64,000 nt of DNA, taken from assembly GCF_900100395.1 (NCBI RefSeq), contig NZ_FNFB01000001.1:708514-772513 (forward strand), read 5' to 3'. Shown here piece by piece: positions 8,921-17,943 of the stretch. Numbering within the stretch: the first letter of the stretch is position 1; each line of letters opens with the position of its first letter. Under the pieces are notes generated by a model. The model saw only the letters and a list, made by a program, of their open reading frames with translations, ran no database searches and was not told the DNA's origin. Made by a program: the position numbers and the translations under genes. This stretch comes from Nonomuraea maritima. Lineage in GTDB: Bacteria; Actinomycetota; Actinomycetes; Streptosporangiales; Streptosporangiaceae.

Positions 8921-9400
8921 ATGCTCGACCGCGACGGACCCGTCCCGCTCTACGTGCAGGTAGCGGACGTCGTCCAGGAACGGATCACGGGCGGGCGGCT
9001 GCGCACCGGCGACGCGGTGCCGAGCGAGGCCGCCCTGGAGGCGGAGTTCGGCATCGCCAAAACCACCGCGCGCAACGTCGCCAGGGAGCTGCGCCGGCGC
9101 GGGCTCGTCCACACCGTGCCGGGCGAGGGCACGTTCGTGGGGCCGCCCGGCGTGCCGCGCCGCAAGCCGACGAGGGCCCTGCACGTCCTCGTCCGCGACG
9201 ACCTCGTCGCCCGGATCAGGCGCGGCGAGCTGCGGCCCAACCGCGCGCTGCCCGCCGAGACCACCCTGATGCGGCAGTACGGCATCGCCAAGTCGACGGC
9301 GCGCCGGGTGCTCGCGCTGCTGCTCGAACAGCGCTGGGCCGTCACGGTGCCGCACCGGGGCGCGTGCGTCTCCGACCCCGGCGACTGGCCCACCACCTGA
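8921..9400 (+). CDS. GntR-type regulator made of two tandem winged helices (copy 2)
   Basis: 159 residues from the ATG at 8921; a GTG three bases earlier is possible. TAGTCT ends six bases before the ATG, again a leaderless arrangement. Two GntR winged helices in tandem: VPLYVQVADVVQERI with VPSEAALEAEFGIAKTTARNV, then VLVRDDLVARI with ETTLMRQYGIAKSTARRVLAL. Each wing ends in a G-x-G/C-FV or CV motif. It clearly shares ancestry with the gene at 8403, but each has its own promoter-like sequence. DNA-binding function is secure; regulon unknown. Confidence 0.85.
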   Translation: MLDRDGPVPLYVQVADVVQERITGGRLRTGDAVPSEAALEAEFGIAKTTARNVARELRRRGLVHTVPGEGTFVGPPGVPRRKPTRALHVLVRDDLVARIRRGELRPNRALPAETTLMRQYGIAKSTARRVLALLLEQRWAVTVPHRGACVSDPGDWPTT

Positions 9401-9438
9401 CCGGCCTTGAGTGGTCGCAGGAAGGGAGCCGGCCCTTG

Positions 9439-10323
9439 TCACAGAAGGGAGTTGGCCCGCAGGGTCGCGATCGCCCCGACCGTCGCGGCGCCGCGCCACT
9501 CCATCGCCCCGGCCGGTGAGACGCGCAGGAAGTCGACCTCCCAGCCGCCGTCGGCCCGCTGCTCCCCCGCCAGGCGGGCGAGGTCGGCCTCGATCACGCC
9601 GGGGTCGAACAGCGCGCGGGCGGCGCCTGGTTCGGGCGCGAAGTCGAGCGGGCGCAGCGCCTCGTCCTCGGTGCCGCCCGCCACGCCGACCCTGCCGTCC
9701 TCGGGGATGAAGGCGCCGAGCCGTTTGAGCAGGTCGGCGGCGGCGGGCCGGCTGTCGTGCACGGCGTCGAGGAAACGCACCGCGAACGCCAGCACGTACG
9801 CGTGCGGCGGCTCCTCGATCGCGCGGATCGCCTCGAAGCAGTAGCGGGTGGCGCGTTCCAGCCACGGGTGCGCCGCCACGGCGGGGTCGTGGGCGGCGAC
9901 GCGGTGCGCGGCCGCCGCCGACACGGCGGTGATCTGCAGCGACGACACTGCCGGATCGGCGCCCGCCCACCAGGGGGCGGTGGCGGCCTGGTCGCCCATG
10001 GGCAGCGCGAACGGCAGCCCGCCGTCGGGGAGCGTCACCGACTCCAGCCAGTCGCACAGCGCCACGGCCTGCGGCGCCGTAACCGGGGCGATCTCCTCGA
10101 ACACCTGGAACGCGTGCAGCGCTGCCCCCGGCTGGCTCTCCGAAGCGCGCAGGTCGGGCTCCAGCCCCCAGCCGTAGCCGCCGTCGGCGTTGCGGTAGCC
10201 GTCCAGCGGGGCCAGGACGCCCGCCGCGTCGCCCCGGCCCATGAGCAGGTCGTAACGGCGGCGGTCGAGTACTCGCGCGTGCCCGGCCAGGAAGGCGGGC
10301 ACCGCGGACAGGTTCACGATCAT
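9439..10323 (-). CDS. Alpha-alpha toroid (prenyltransferase/squalene-cyclase-like) protein
   Basis: 294 residues with the glycine/tryptophan repeats of terpene-cyclase/prenyltransferase toroids: YRNADGGYGWGLEPD (about 44-58), LPDGGLPFALP and QRADGGWEVDF near the C-terminus. There is no DxDD protonation motif of squalene-hopene cyclase and no signal peptide, and it is under half the length of a cyclase. It may be a stand-alone toroid of unknown function. It overlaps nothing and is divergent from the oxidoreductase at 10416. The fold call is fairly firm; no reaction can be assigned. Confidence 0.65.
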   Translation of the reverse strand: MIVNLSAVPAFLAGHARVLDRRRYDLLMGRGDAAGVLAPLDGYRNADGGYGWGLEPDLRASESQPGAALHAFQVFEEIAPVTAPQAVALCDWLESVTLPDGGLPFALPMGDQAATAPWWAGADPAVSSLQITAVSAAAAHRVAAHDPAVAAHPWLERATRYCFEAIRAIEEPPHAYVLAFAVRFLDAVHDSRPAAADLLKRLGAFIPEDGRVGVAGGTEDEALRPLDFAPEPGAARALFDPGVIEADLARLAGEQRADGGWEVDFLRVSPAGAMEWRGAATVGAIATLRANSLL

Positions 10324-10415
10324 GCCGTCATCGTGCCCGTCCTCACGGCCTGGGTTCTTGTCCGTTTCGGACGCGCCTCGCCGGCGGAGCCGGGCGGCGG
10401 CCGGACAATGGCGAG

Positions 10416-10838
10416 ATGACGGACACGGGACGGGCCGCGCGGGCGCGCTTCGCCGGGCAGCGGGTGGCCCGGCTGGCCACGGCCGACGCCTCGGGGCGGC
10501 CCCACGTGGTGCCCGTCACGTTCGCCGTGCTCGGCGAGCGGGTGGTGACGGCGGTCGACCACAAGCCCAAGACCACCACCACCGGGCTGCGGCGGCTGCG
10601 CGACATCCGCGAGAACCCCGCCGTCAGCCTGCTGGCCGACCACTACGAGGACGACTGGACGCACCTGTGGTGGGCCCGCGCCGACGGGACCGCCCGGGTG
10701 ACCGAGGAGGGCGCCGACCGGGAGGCCGCGCTCGACGCGCTCGTGGCGAAGTACGTCCAGTACCGCGAGCACCGCCCGGCGGGGCCGGTGATCATCGTGG
10801 ACGTGACCCGCTGGAGCGCCTGGTCCGCCACCCCCTGA
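10416..10838 (+). CDS. PPOX-class F420-dependent oxidoreductase, TIGR03668-like
   Basis: 140-residue split-barrel flavin/F420-binding protein. The N-terminal strand pair RVARLATADASGRPHVVPVTFAVLG is the classic pyridoxamine-oxidase-like motif. Further on are a KTTTTGLRRLRDIRENPAVSLLADHYEDDW block and a C-terminal VTRWSAWSA. I associate this combination with the small F420-dependent family TIGR03668. Substrate unknown. GACAAT ends six bases before the ATG, indicating leaderless expression. It is monocistronic by appearance, with 69 bases before the SDR gene. Confidence 0.8.
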   Translation: MTDTGRAARARFAGQRVARLATADASGRPHVVPVTFAVLGERVVTAVDHKPKTTTTGLRRLRDIRENPAVSLLADHYEDDWTHLWWARADGTARVTEEGADREAALDALVAKYVQYREHRPAGPVIIVDVTRWSAWSATP

Positions 10839-10907
10839 ACCGGTGCCCCTGCAAGGCACTGCTCCTGGCCGCGGCTCCGGCGGGATGCACGATCTATAGT
10901 CACGCGT

Positions 10908-11669
10908 ATGGATCTCGGCATCTCGGGCAAGGTCGCCCTCGTCACCGGAGGCAGCGCGGGCATCGGCCTCGCCGCGGCCAAGAGCCTCGCGCGGGAGGGC
11001 TGCAACGTCTGCGTCAGCGCCCGCGAACCGGAGAAGCTCGCCGACGCGGTGGTCGAGCTGCAGGAGTTCGGCACCGTCGTGCACGCCGTGCTGGCCGACG
11101 TCGAGGACCCGTCCGCGGCCCGGCGGGTGGTCGAGGAGACGCGCGACGTGCTCGGGCCGGTCGACATCCTGGTCGCCAACGCGGGCGGGCCGCCGCCCGG
11201 CCGCTTCGACGAGGTCGGGCTCGCCGAATGGGACGTCGCCGTCCAGCGCAACCTTCTCGGCACCGTACGGCTCGCGCACGCGGTGCTGCCCGAGATGCGC
11301 TCGCGCGGCTGGGGACGGATCATCACGATCACCAGCCGGTCGGCCCGCGAGGCGCTCGACGGCCTCGTGCTGTCCAACGCCACCCGCTCGGCCGTGGCGG
11401 GCGTGGTGCGCAGCCTGGCCCGCGAGGTGGGCCGTGACGGGGTGCTGGTCAACAACGTGCTGCCGGGCCCGATCGACACCGAACGGCTGCGGCGGGTGGC
11501 CGGCGACGACGAGGTGCTGCGCCGCCGCGCCGAAGAGGTGCCGGTGGGCCGCATCGGCCGCGCCGAGGAGGTCGGCGACGTGGTGGCGTTCCTCGCCGGC
11601 GAGCGGGCCTCGTTCGTGAACGGGGTGTCGCTGCTGGTCGACGGCGGTGAGAGCCGGGTGATCGCCTGA
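10908..11669 (+). CDS. SDR-family oxidoreductase lacking the usual Tyr-Lys pair
   Basis: 253-residue Rossmann-fold short-chain dehydrogenase/reductase. The cofactor motif TGGSAGIG (residues about 13-20), NAGG after the fourth strand and the C-terminal FVNGVSLLVDGG are typical of FabG-like enzymes. At the expected YxxxK catalytic site the sequence is LSNATRSAVAG, so Tyr and Lys are both replaced. The preceding Ser is retained (ITSRSAR). This is either a diverged enzyme or a non-catalytic member. TATAGT ends seven bases before the ATG (leaderless). The fold is certain; activity is doubtful. Confidence 0.8.
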   Translation: MDLGISGKVALVTGGSAGIGLAAAKSLAREGCNVCVSAREPEKLADAVVELQEFGTVVHAVLADVEDPSAARRVVEETRDVLGPVDILVANAGGPPPGRFDEVGLAEWDVAVQRNLLGTVRLAHAVLPEMRSRGWGRIITITSRSAREALDGLVLSNATRSAVAGVVRSLAREVGRDGVLVNNVLPGPIDTERLRRVAGDDEVLRRRAEEVPVGRIGRAEEVGDVVAFLAGERASFVNGVSLLVDGGESRVIA

Positions 11670-11753
11670 CGCGTACGTGACCGCCCCGGCCGTCCGGTTC
11701 ACCGGAAAGCACATGACATGCTTCCCATAGGAGCCGATAAGGGGGCGGGGAAC

Positions 11754-13403
11754 ATGGAAAAGCCGATCATCGTGACCGTCGACGACGATCCGGGCGTCTC
11801 ACGGGCCGTCGCCCGCGACTTGAGACGCCGCTACGGGCAGCAGTACCGGATCGTCCGCGCCGAGACCGCGGCCGACGGCATGGGCGCGGTCAGGGAGATG
11901 CGGCTGCGCGGCGACGACGTGGCGGCCATCCTGGCCGACTACCGGATGCCGCAGATGAACGGCGTGCAGTTCCTGGAGGCCGCGATGGACCTCTACCCGT
12001 ACGCGCGCCGCGTGTTGCTGACCGCCTACGCCGACACCGACGCGGCGATCCAGGCAATAAATGTGGTCGATCTGGACCATTATTTGCTAAAGCCTTGGGA
12101 CCCGCCGGAGGAGAAGTTCTACCCGGTGATCGACGGCCAGCTCGACGCGTGGATGCGTACCGACCGGGTCGAGCGCACCCAGCTGCGGGTGGTGGGCGAC
12201 CGGTGGTCGGCGCAGTCGTACCGGGTGCGCGACTTCCTGTCCCGCAACCACGTGCCGTACCAGTGGCTGCTGGCCGACGACCCCGAGGGCGCGCAGCTGG
12301 TGAAGGCCGCGGGCGAGGGCTGTCACCTGCCGCTGGTCGTGACCGCCGAGGGCGAGACGCTGGAGTCGCCCGACCAGGCGACGCTGGCCAGTGTGGTGGG
12401 GCTGTCCACGACGCCGGCGACCGACTTCTACGACCTGATCGTGGTGGGCGGCGGGCCCGCCGGGCTGGGCGCGGCGGTGTACGGCGCCTCAGAGGGGCTC
12501 AAGACCGTCCTGGTCGAGGCGTACTCGTCCGGCGGGCAGGCGGGGCAGAGCTCGCGGATCGAGAACTACCTGGGCTTCCCCGACGGCGTCTCCGGGCAGC
12601 AGCTCGCCGACCGGGCGCGGCGGCAGGCGCTGAAGTTCGGCGCCGAGCTGCTGACCGCGCGCAAGGTGACCAGCCTGGAGCCGCGCGGCCAGGCGCGCGT
12701 GGTGGGCTTCAAGGACGGCGGCGAGATCGCCGCGCACGCCGTGATCCTGGCGACCGGCGTCACCTACCGCCGGCTGGAGGCGCCAGGCCTGGACGACTTC
12801 GTCGGGCGTGGCGTCTACTACGGCGCCGCCATGACCGAGGCGCCGTCGTGCCAGGACTGCGACGTCTACATCGTGGGAGCGGCCAACTCGGCGGGGCAGG
12901 CGGCGGTCTACCTGTCGCAGTACGCCAGCAGGGTCCACCTCGTGGTGCGCGGCGACGGGCTGGAGAAGTCCATGTCGCACTACCTCATCGAGCAGATCAC
13001 CGCGCAGCCCAACATCGAGGTGCACCTGGAGACCCAGGTCGTGGCAGGGTCGGGCGACGGCCATCTGGAGCAGCTGACCCTGTCGAACAAGGGCGAGGAG
13101 CGCACGGTCGACGCGCAGTGGCTGTTCGTGTTCATCGGGGCCGAGCCGTACACGGCGTGGCTGGGCGACACGATCGAGCGCGACGCGCGCGGGTTCGTCC
13201 TGACCGGGCCCGACCTCGTGCAGAGCGGGAAGCGGCCGCGCAACTGGCCGCTACGGCGCGAGCCGTACTACCTGGAGACGAACGTCCCAGGGGTGCTGGC
13301 CGCGGGTGACGTGCGCGCCGAGTCGATCAAGAGGGTGGCCTCGGCCGTCGGCGAGGGCGCCATGGCCGTGGCGCTGGTGCACCGCTACCTGGAGAAGCAA
13401 TGA
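11754..13403 (+). CDS. Response regulator-thioredoxin reductase fusion
   Basis: 549 residues from the ATG at 11754 (GGGGGCGGGG just upstream; an ATG at 11718 is less likely). Residues 1-120 form a CheY-like receiver with Asp62 as phosphoacceptor (ILADYRMPQMNG) and Lys113 (LLKPW). Residues about 145-215 look like a glutaredoxin-fold segment without a CxxC. From about 225 there is an FAD/NAD(P)H reductase of the thioredoxin-reductase family: VVGGGPAGLGAA, SGGQAGQSSRIENYLGFP, and a redox pair C366-Q-D-C369 in place of the usual CAxC. It overlaps the histidine kinase gene by four bases (ATGA). A phosphorylation-gated disulfide reductase is the inferred role. Confidence 0.85.
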   Translation: MEKPIIVTVDDDPGVSRAVARDLRRRYGQQYRIVRAETAADGMGAVREMRLRGDDVAAILADYRMPQMNGVQFLEAAMDLYPYARRVLLTAYADTDAAIQAINVVDLDHYLLKPWDPPEEKFYPVIDGQLDAWMRTDRVERTQLRVVGDRWSAQSYRVRDFLSRNHVPYQWLLADDPEGAQLVKAAGEGCHLPLVVTAEGETLESPDQATLASVVGLSTTPATDFYDLIVVGGGPAGLGAAVYGASEGLKTVLVEAYSSGGQAGQSSRIENYLGFPDGVSGQQLADRARRQALKFGAELLTARKVTSLEPRGQARVVGFKDGGEIAAHAVILATGVTYRRLEAPGLDDFVGRGVYYGAAMTEAPSCQDCDVYIVGAANSAGQAAVYLSQYASRVHLVVRGDGLEKSMSHYLIEQITAQPNIEVHLETQVVAGSGDGHLEQLTLSNKGEERTVDAQWLFVFIGAEPYTAWLGDTIERDARGFVLTGPDLVQSGKRPRNWPLRREPYYLETNVPGVLAAGDVRAESIKRVASAVGEGAMAVALVHRYLEKQ

Positions 13404-14836
13404 CCGAGATCGAGACGCACATCGACATCGACGAGCTGCGCAAGCTCTTCCTGTTCGAGCGGCTCTCCGACGACCAGCTCACCACGCTGGCCGCCAGCGG
13501 CCGGGTACGGGCGTACGAGCAGGACGAGGACATCGTCCGGCAGGGCGAGCCGGCCGAGTGCTTCGCCGTGCTGATCGAGGGCGAGGTCCAGATGATCAGC
13601 CAGACGGTGAGCGCGGGCACCGTCGCGATGCCGCGCACGTCGCAGCCGGGTGTCTACGGCGGCGCCACCTCCGCCTACCTCGGCGACCGCGCGCCGCTGA
13701 CCTACCAGCACACGCTGCGCGCCACCGCGCCTTCGCGGGTGTTCATGCTGTCCGCGCGGAAGTTCGGCTACATCGTCACCGAATGGTTCCCGATGGCGAT
13801 GCACCTGCTCGACGGGCTGACGTCGGGCGGGCGCATGCAGCGGGAGGTCATCGACAGGCGGCAGCGGCTGACGGCGCTCGGCACGATCACGGCCGGGCTG
13901 ACCCACGAGCTGAACAACCCGGCGGCGGCGGCCGTACGGGCGGTGGGCGAGCTGCGCTCGCTGGTCAAGCGTGCCCGCCGCCAGCTCGCCCAGCTCACCG
14001 AGGACGGCATCCCTCCAGAGCGGCTGCGCGCGCTGATCGAGGCGCAGGAGGCGTGCACGGTCCAGCTGACCACCCAGCCGAAGCGCTCCCCCATGGAGAT
14101 CGCCGACGCCGAGGACGAACTCGGCGAGGCGCTGGAGGAGCTCGGCGTCGCGAACGCATGGGACCTGGCCCCGCCGCTGGTCACGGCCGGTTTCACCATC
14201 GACTACCTGCACAAGATCCGCGCCAAGGTGGGTGAGGAGCACACGGCCGGTGCGCTCAACTGGCTGACCATGGCGATCGAGATCGCGCAGATGCTCAACG
14301 AGGTGACCGACGCGACCGACCGCATCACCACGCTGATCGGCTCGGCCAAGCAGTACTCGCAGATGGACCGCGCGCCGTTCCAGCAGATCGACGTGCACGA
14401 GCTGCTCGACAGCACGGTCGCGATCTTCCGCGGGAAGATCCCGCCCGGCATCAGCCTGGTCACCGAGTACGACCACACGCTGCCGCCGATCCCCTGCTAC
14501 GCGGGTGAGCTGAACCAGGTTTGGACCAACCTCATCCACAACGCGCTCGACGCCATGGGCCCGGAGGGCACGCTCACGATCCGCACCGCCCACGACGAGG
14601 ACGAGGCCATCGTCGAGATCGGCGACACCGGCCACGGCGTGCCCGACGAGATCAAGGACCGCATCTTCGAGCCGTTCTTCACCACGAAGAGCGTGGGTGA
14701 GGGCACCGGACTCGGGCTGGACATCTCGTACCGGATCGTGGCGGGGCGGCACGGCGGCGAGATCAGGGTGCGTTCGGTGCCGGGCGACACGTGGTTCGAG
14801 GTGCGCCTGCCCCTGCGGGAGGCGGCCGCCGCCTGA
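13400..14836 (+). CDS. Sensor histidine kinase with N-terminal cyclic-nucleotide-binding domain
   Basis: 478 residues with no membrane span, so cytosolic. Residues about 10-125 form a cNMP-binding/CRP-like barrel (FERLSDDQLTTLAASG, EDIVRQGEPAECFAVLIEGEV). The HisKA region carries the phosphorylated His169 in GTITAGLTHELNNPAAAA. The ATPase lobe has the N-box NQVWTNLIHNALDAM and the G-boxes DTGHGVP and GEGTGLGLDI. It is translationally coupled to the receiver-reductase fusion, its likely phosphotransfer partner. No classical output regulator is adjacent. The signal could be a cyclic nucleotide, but ligand-contact residues cannot be judged by eye. Confidence 0.87.
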   Translation: MTEIETHIDIDELRKLFLFERLSDDQLTTLAASGRVRAYEQDEDIVRQGEPAECFAVLIEGEVQMISQTVSAGTVAMPRTSQPGVYGGATSAYLGDRAPLTYQHTLRATAPSRVFMLSARKFGYIVTEWFPMAMHLLDGLTSGGRMQREVIDRRQRLTALGTITAGLTHELNNPAAAAVRAVGELRSLVKRARRQLAQLTEDGIPPERLRALIEAQEACTVQLTTQPKRSPMEIADAEDELGEALEELGVANAWDLAPPLVTAGFTIDYLHKIRAKVGEEHTAGALNWLTMAIEIAQMLNEVTDATDRITTLIGSAKQYSQMDRAPFQQIDVHELLDSTVAIFRGKIPPGISLVTEYDHTLPPIPCYAGELNQVWTNLIHNALDAMGPEGTLTIRTAHDEDEAIVEIGDTGHGVPDEIKDRIFEPFFTTKSVGEGTGLGLDISYRIVAGRHGGEIRVRSVPGDTWFEVRLPLREAAAA

Positions 14837-14912
14837 TCGCCGTCCGCCTCTGGAGCACCGCGCCGCCGTGTGATCCACTGGTACGGCCGGACAACGCTTC
14901 CGTGGAGGTCTG

Positions 14913-16112
14913 ATGCACTGCGATCCTCGGTTCGCACGCGTACGAGAGGTGTTCGAGCGGCAGTTCGCCGACGGCGAGGAGCTGGGCGCGGGCTTCGCGG
15001 TCCACCTCGACGGCGAGCTGGTCGTCGACCTGTGGGACGGTCTGGCCGACCGGCGCACCGGCCGGGCCTGGGAGCGCGACACCCCGGCCTTCGCCTACTC
15101 GTGCACCAAGGCGATCACCGCCGCCGTCCTGCTGCGTCTCGCCGAGCAGGGCCTGGTGGACGTTTCCGCGCCGGTCGCGGACGTGTGGCCGGAGTTCGCG
15201 GCGGGCGGGAAGCGGTCCGTCACCGTCGCGCACCTGCTCAGCCACCAGGCCGGGTTGCCCGCGATCGACGATCGGGTGCCGGTGGAGGAGTTCGAGGACC
15301 ATCCGGCCATCGCGGCGCGGCTGGCCCGGCAGGAGCCTGTCTGGGAGCCGGGCACGGCTCACGGCTACCACGCGCTCACGTACGGGTTCCTGATCGGCGA
15401 GGTGGTCCGGCGGGTGAGCGGCAAGTCGGTGGGCGACCTCGTGGCCGCCGAGATCGCCGGGCCGCTGCACCTCGATCTGTGGGTGGGCGCGCCGGACGAC
15501 GTGGTCGCCCGTGCGGCGCGACTCAAGGCCGCCGACCGTCCTGCGCCCGGCACGCGACCGGCCACCCCGGCCGCCCCGGCCGGGAGGACCCCTGCCGCCG
15601 CGGGCGAGGGGGTCCCCGACCTGATGGCGGAGATGGCGCGGGCGGCGCTCGACCCCGGCAGCCTGATGAACCGGGCGCTCGGCAACCCCGGCATGCACCT
15701 GTTGGAGGGCGGCGCCAACAACCCGGTCATCCTGCGCGCGGGCTGGCCCGCGGCCGGGGTGGTCACCACCGCCCGCGGGCTCGCGGGCTTCTACCGCGCG
15801 CTGATCGCCGGAGAGATCCTGCGTCCTGAGACGCTGCGCGACGCGACGCGGCGACGGGTGGACGGCCCCGACCGGGTGCTGTTCGTGCAGAGTTCGTTCG
15901 GGCTCGGGTTCATGCGGCCGTCGATGATGTTCCCGATGCCGTCGGCGACGGCGTTCGGACACTCGGGCATGGGCGGCTCGCTCGGCATGGGCGACCCTGA
16001 GCACGGCCTCGGCATCGGCTACATCATGAACAGGATGAGCAACACGGCCACCGGCGGGCTGCGGGCCCTCAATCTGGTGCAGGCGGTGTACGACTCGCTG
16101 AAGTCACTGTAG
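14913..16112 (+). CDS. Serine hydrolase, class C beta-lactamase/esterase family
   Basis: 399 residues from the ATG at 14913 with GGAGG four bases before it. The SxxK catalytic motif is SCTKAITAAV (about residues 64-73) and the Tyr motif is YHALTYGFLIG. A C-terminal HSGMGGSLGMGD block corresponds to the third motif region. An Ala/Pro-rich insert (about 215-235) separates two lobes. No signal peptide, so an intracellular esterase (EstB-like) or amidase is more likely than a secreted lactamase. It stands alone between the kinase pair and the Ser/Thr kinase gene. Confidence 0.85.
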   Translation: MHCDPRFARVREVFERQFADGEELGAGFAVHLDGELVVDLWDGLADRRTGRAWERDTPAFAYSCTKAITAAVLLRLAEQGLVDVSAPVADVWPEFAAGGKRSVTVAHLLSHQAGLPAIDDRVPVEEFEDHPAIAARLARQEPVWEPGTAHGYHALTYGFLIGEVVRRVSGKSVGDLVAAEIAGPLHLDLWVGAPDDVVARAARLKAADRPAPGTRPATPAAPAGRTPAAAGEGVPDLMAEMARAALDPGSLMNRALGNPGMHLLEGGANNPVILRAGWPAAGVVTTARGLAGFYRALIAGEILRPETLRDATRRRVDGPDRVLFVQSSFGLGFMRPSMMFPMPSATAFGHSGMGGSLGMGDPEHGLGIGYIMNRMSNTATGGLRALNLVQAVYDSLKSL

Positions 16113-16212
16113 GTCCCGACATGTTGACGGTGGGCGAAATATCGCCATCGTGACAACCTCCACCCCGGGTGAGACCGTCGAACCGGAGAGGGCTCGCCGA
16201 TGGGGGTAGGAC

Positions 16213-17943
16213 TTGGTCCCTGGTTACCGTGAATTACGCCAGCTCGGCGCGGGTCGCACCGGCCGGGTGTTCCTCGCCACGTACGAGGCGACCGGCGCGT
16301 ACGTCGCGATCAAACACCTGAACGCCACGCTGCGCAGGGACGCCGAGTTCATGGACCGCTACCGCTCCGACACCCATCGGCTCGTCGACATCGACGACCC
16401 CCACGTGGTGCGGCTCTACGAGTACGTCGAGACCTCCGGCAGAGCCGCCCTCGTCATGGAGCTGGTCGACGGCGTCACGCTGCGCACGCTGCTGACCGAG
16501 CACGGCCGGACCAGCCCGGAGGCGGCGCTGGCCGTGCTGAAGAGCACCCTGCTGGCCCTGGCGGCCGCCCACGAGCGCGGCGTGCCGCACCGCGACGTCA
16601 AGCCGGAGAACATCCTCGTCCAGGCCGACGGCACCGGCAAGCTGGCCGACTTCGGCGTCGTGGTGCACGCCGAGGCGCCGGGCGTGCCCGCGGGGACGCC
16701 CGCGTACATGTCGCCCGAGCTCTGGACGCACCACCGCGCGGGTCCCCCGGCCGACCTGTACGCGGCGGCCTGCGTGCTGTTCGAGGCGGTCAGGGGGCGG
16801 CCGCCGTACCGGACGCATCAGGAGGAGCCGGACGTGTCCGCGCTGCGGGAGCGGCACCTGGAGGCGCCCGTGCCTCTGGAGGTGGCCCCCGACACGCTGC
16901 GCGACCTACTGAAGCGCGGGATGGCCAAGGACCCCGCGACGAGGTACGCCTCCGCCCGGCAGTTCGCGGCCGAGGTCGAGGAGGACGCGGTCGCCGGCTA
17001 CGGCCCCGACTGGGAGAAGCGCGGGCGGCGGCACCTCGCGGAGCTGGCCACGTCGCTCGCCCTCACGTTCCCGTTGGCCAGGACCGAGCAGCAGGTGAGC
17101 GCCGGGGCCGGGCTCCGCGACCGGGCGGTGCGGGTGCCGCGCCTGCCGCCCCAGCTGTGGGTGGCGGGCGCGACGGTCGCGGCGGCGGCCCTGGCGATCA
17201 TGGTGTCGGGCGGACGGCTGCCGCCCGGTCCAGGGACGATCCTCATCCCGCCGCCGGAGACGCGCACCGAGCCGGGGACGGCCGCGACCCAGCCCGCCGA
17301 GCCGCCTCCCACACCGCGCCCTGCGCGTTCCACCCGCGACGCCGCGACCACGACGGCCCGTCCCTCGGCGACCGCGTCCGGGCGCGCGCCGACGAGCCCG
17401 CCGCCTGCCTCCCGGAGCGTCGCGCCCCCGGTTCCGTCGCCCGCCCGCAGCCCCGTCACCTCGACGCCGGTCCCCTCGGTGCGGTCGGCCGCCATAGCCC
17501 GCTGGAACGGCAAGGCGGGGGCTATCAGGGTGGCGGCGACCGGGCCGGGGCCGGTGCGGCTGCGGATCGCGTACACGCGCAGGGACGGCGACGGGGGCGC
17601 GGTGCGGACGTTGCGCGAGGAGACCCGCGTCCTGCGCGGGAAGACCGCCTACACCAGCGAGGTCACGCACGCGCCGGGGGACGTCGGGTGCGGCGGGTCC
17701 GCGTACCTGGGGCTGGTCGTCATGACGGAACCCGCGGCGGCCAACGGGCCCCAGGTGTACGAGGTGGCGGTGCGGGGGCCCGAGTGCACCTTCCCGCCGA
17801 CGCCGAGCGGCTCGCCCGACCCCACGCCGACGTCCGGGCCTTCGGCAAGCGGTTCACCGCAGTACGCGACCCCGTCAGGTCCGGGTGAGGCGCTCGTTCC
17901 GGCGTCCCCGGCCTTGGACGACGTGGACGTCGGGGACGGATAG
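16213..17943 (+). CDS. Transmembrane Ser/Thr protein kinase
   Basis: 576 residues from a TTG at 16213, the only start that keeps the glycine loop (LGAGRTGRVF) intact; GGGGGTAGG lies just upstream. The kinase domain is at about 5-265 with Lys34 (VAIKHL), HRDVKPEN (Asp128) and DFG (146-148). One membrane helix lies at about 315-333 (LWVAGATVAAAALAIMV). Outside is a long Pro/Thr/Ser-rich linker and a globular C-terminal part with Cys residues (GDVGCGGSAYLG, RGPECTFPP). No PASTA repeats, so the external ligand is probably different from that of PknB. It is monocistronic in appearance. Confidence 0.87.
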   Translation: MVPGYRELRQLGAGRTGRVFLATYEATGAYVAIKHLNATLRRDAEFMDRYRSDTHRLVDIDDPHVVRLYEYVETSGRAALVMELVDGVTLRTLLTEHGRTSPEAALAVLKSTLLALAAAHERGVPHRDVKPENILVQADGTGKLADFGVVVHAEAPGVPAGTPAYMSPELWTHHRAGPPADLYAAACVLFEAVRGRPPYRTHQEEPDVSALRERHLEAPVPLEVAPDTLRDLLKRGMAKDPATRYASARQFAAEVEEDAVAGYGPDWEKRGRRHLAELATSLALTFPLARTEQQVSAGAGLRDRAVRVPRLPPQLWVAGATVAAAALAIMVSGGRLPPGPGTILIPPPETRTEPGTAATQPAEPPPTPRPARSTRDAATTTARPSATASGRAPTSPPPASRSVAPPVPSPARSPVTSTPVPSVRSAAIARWNGKAGAIRVAATGPGPVRLRIAYTRRDGDGGAVRTLREETRVLRGKTAYTSEVTHAPGDVGCGGSAYLGLVVMTEPAAANGPQVYEVAVRGPECTFPPTPSGSPDPTPTSGPSASGSPQYATPSGPGEALVPASPALDDVDVGDG

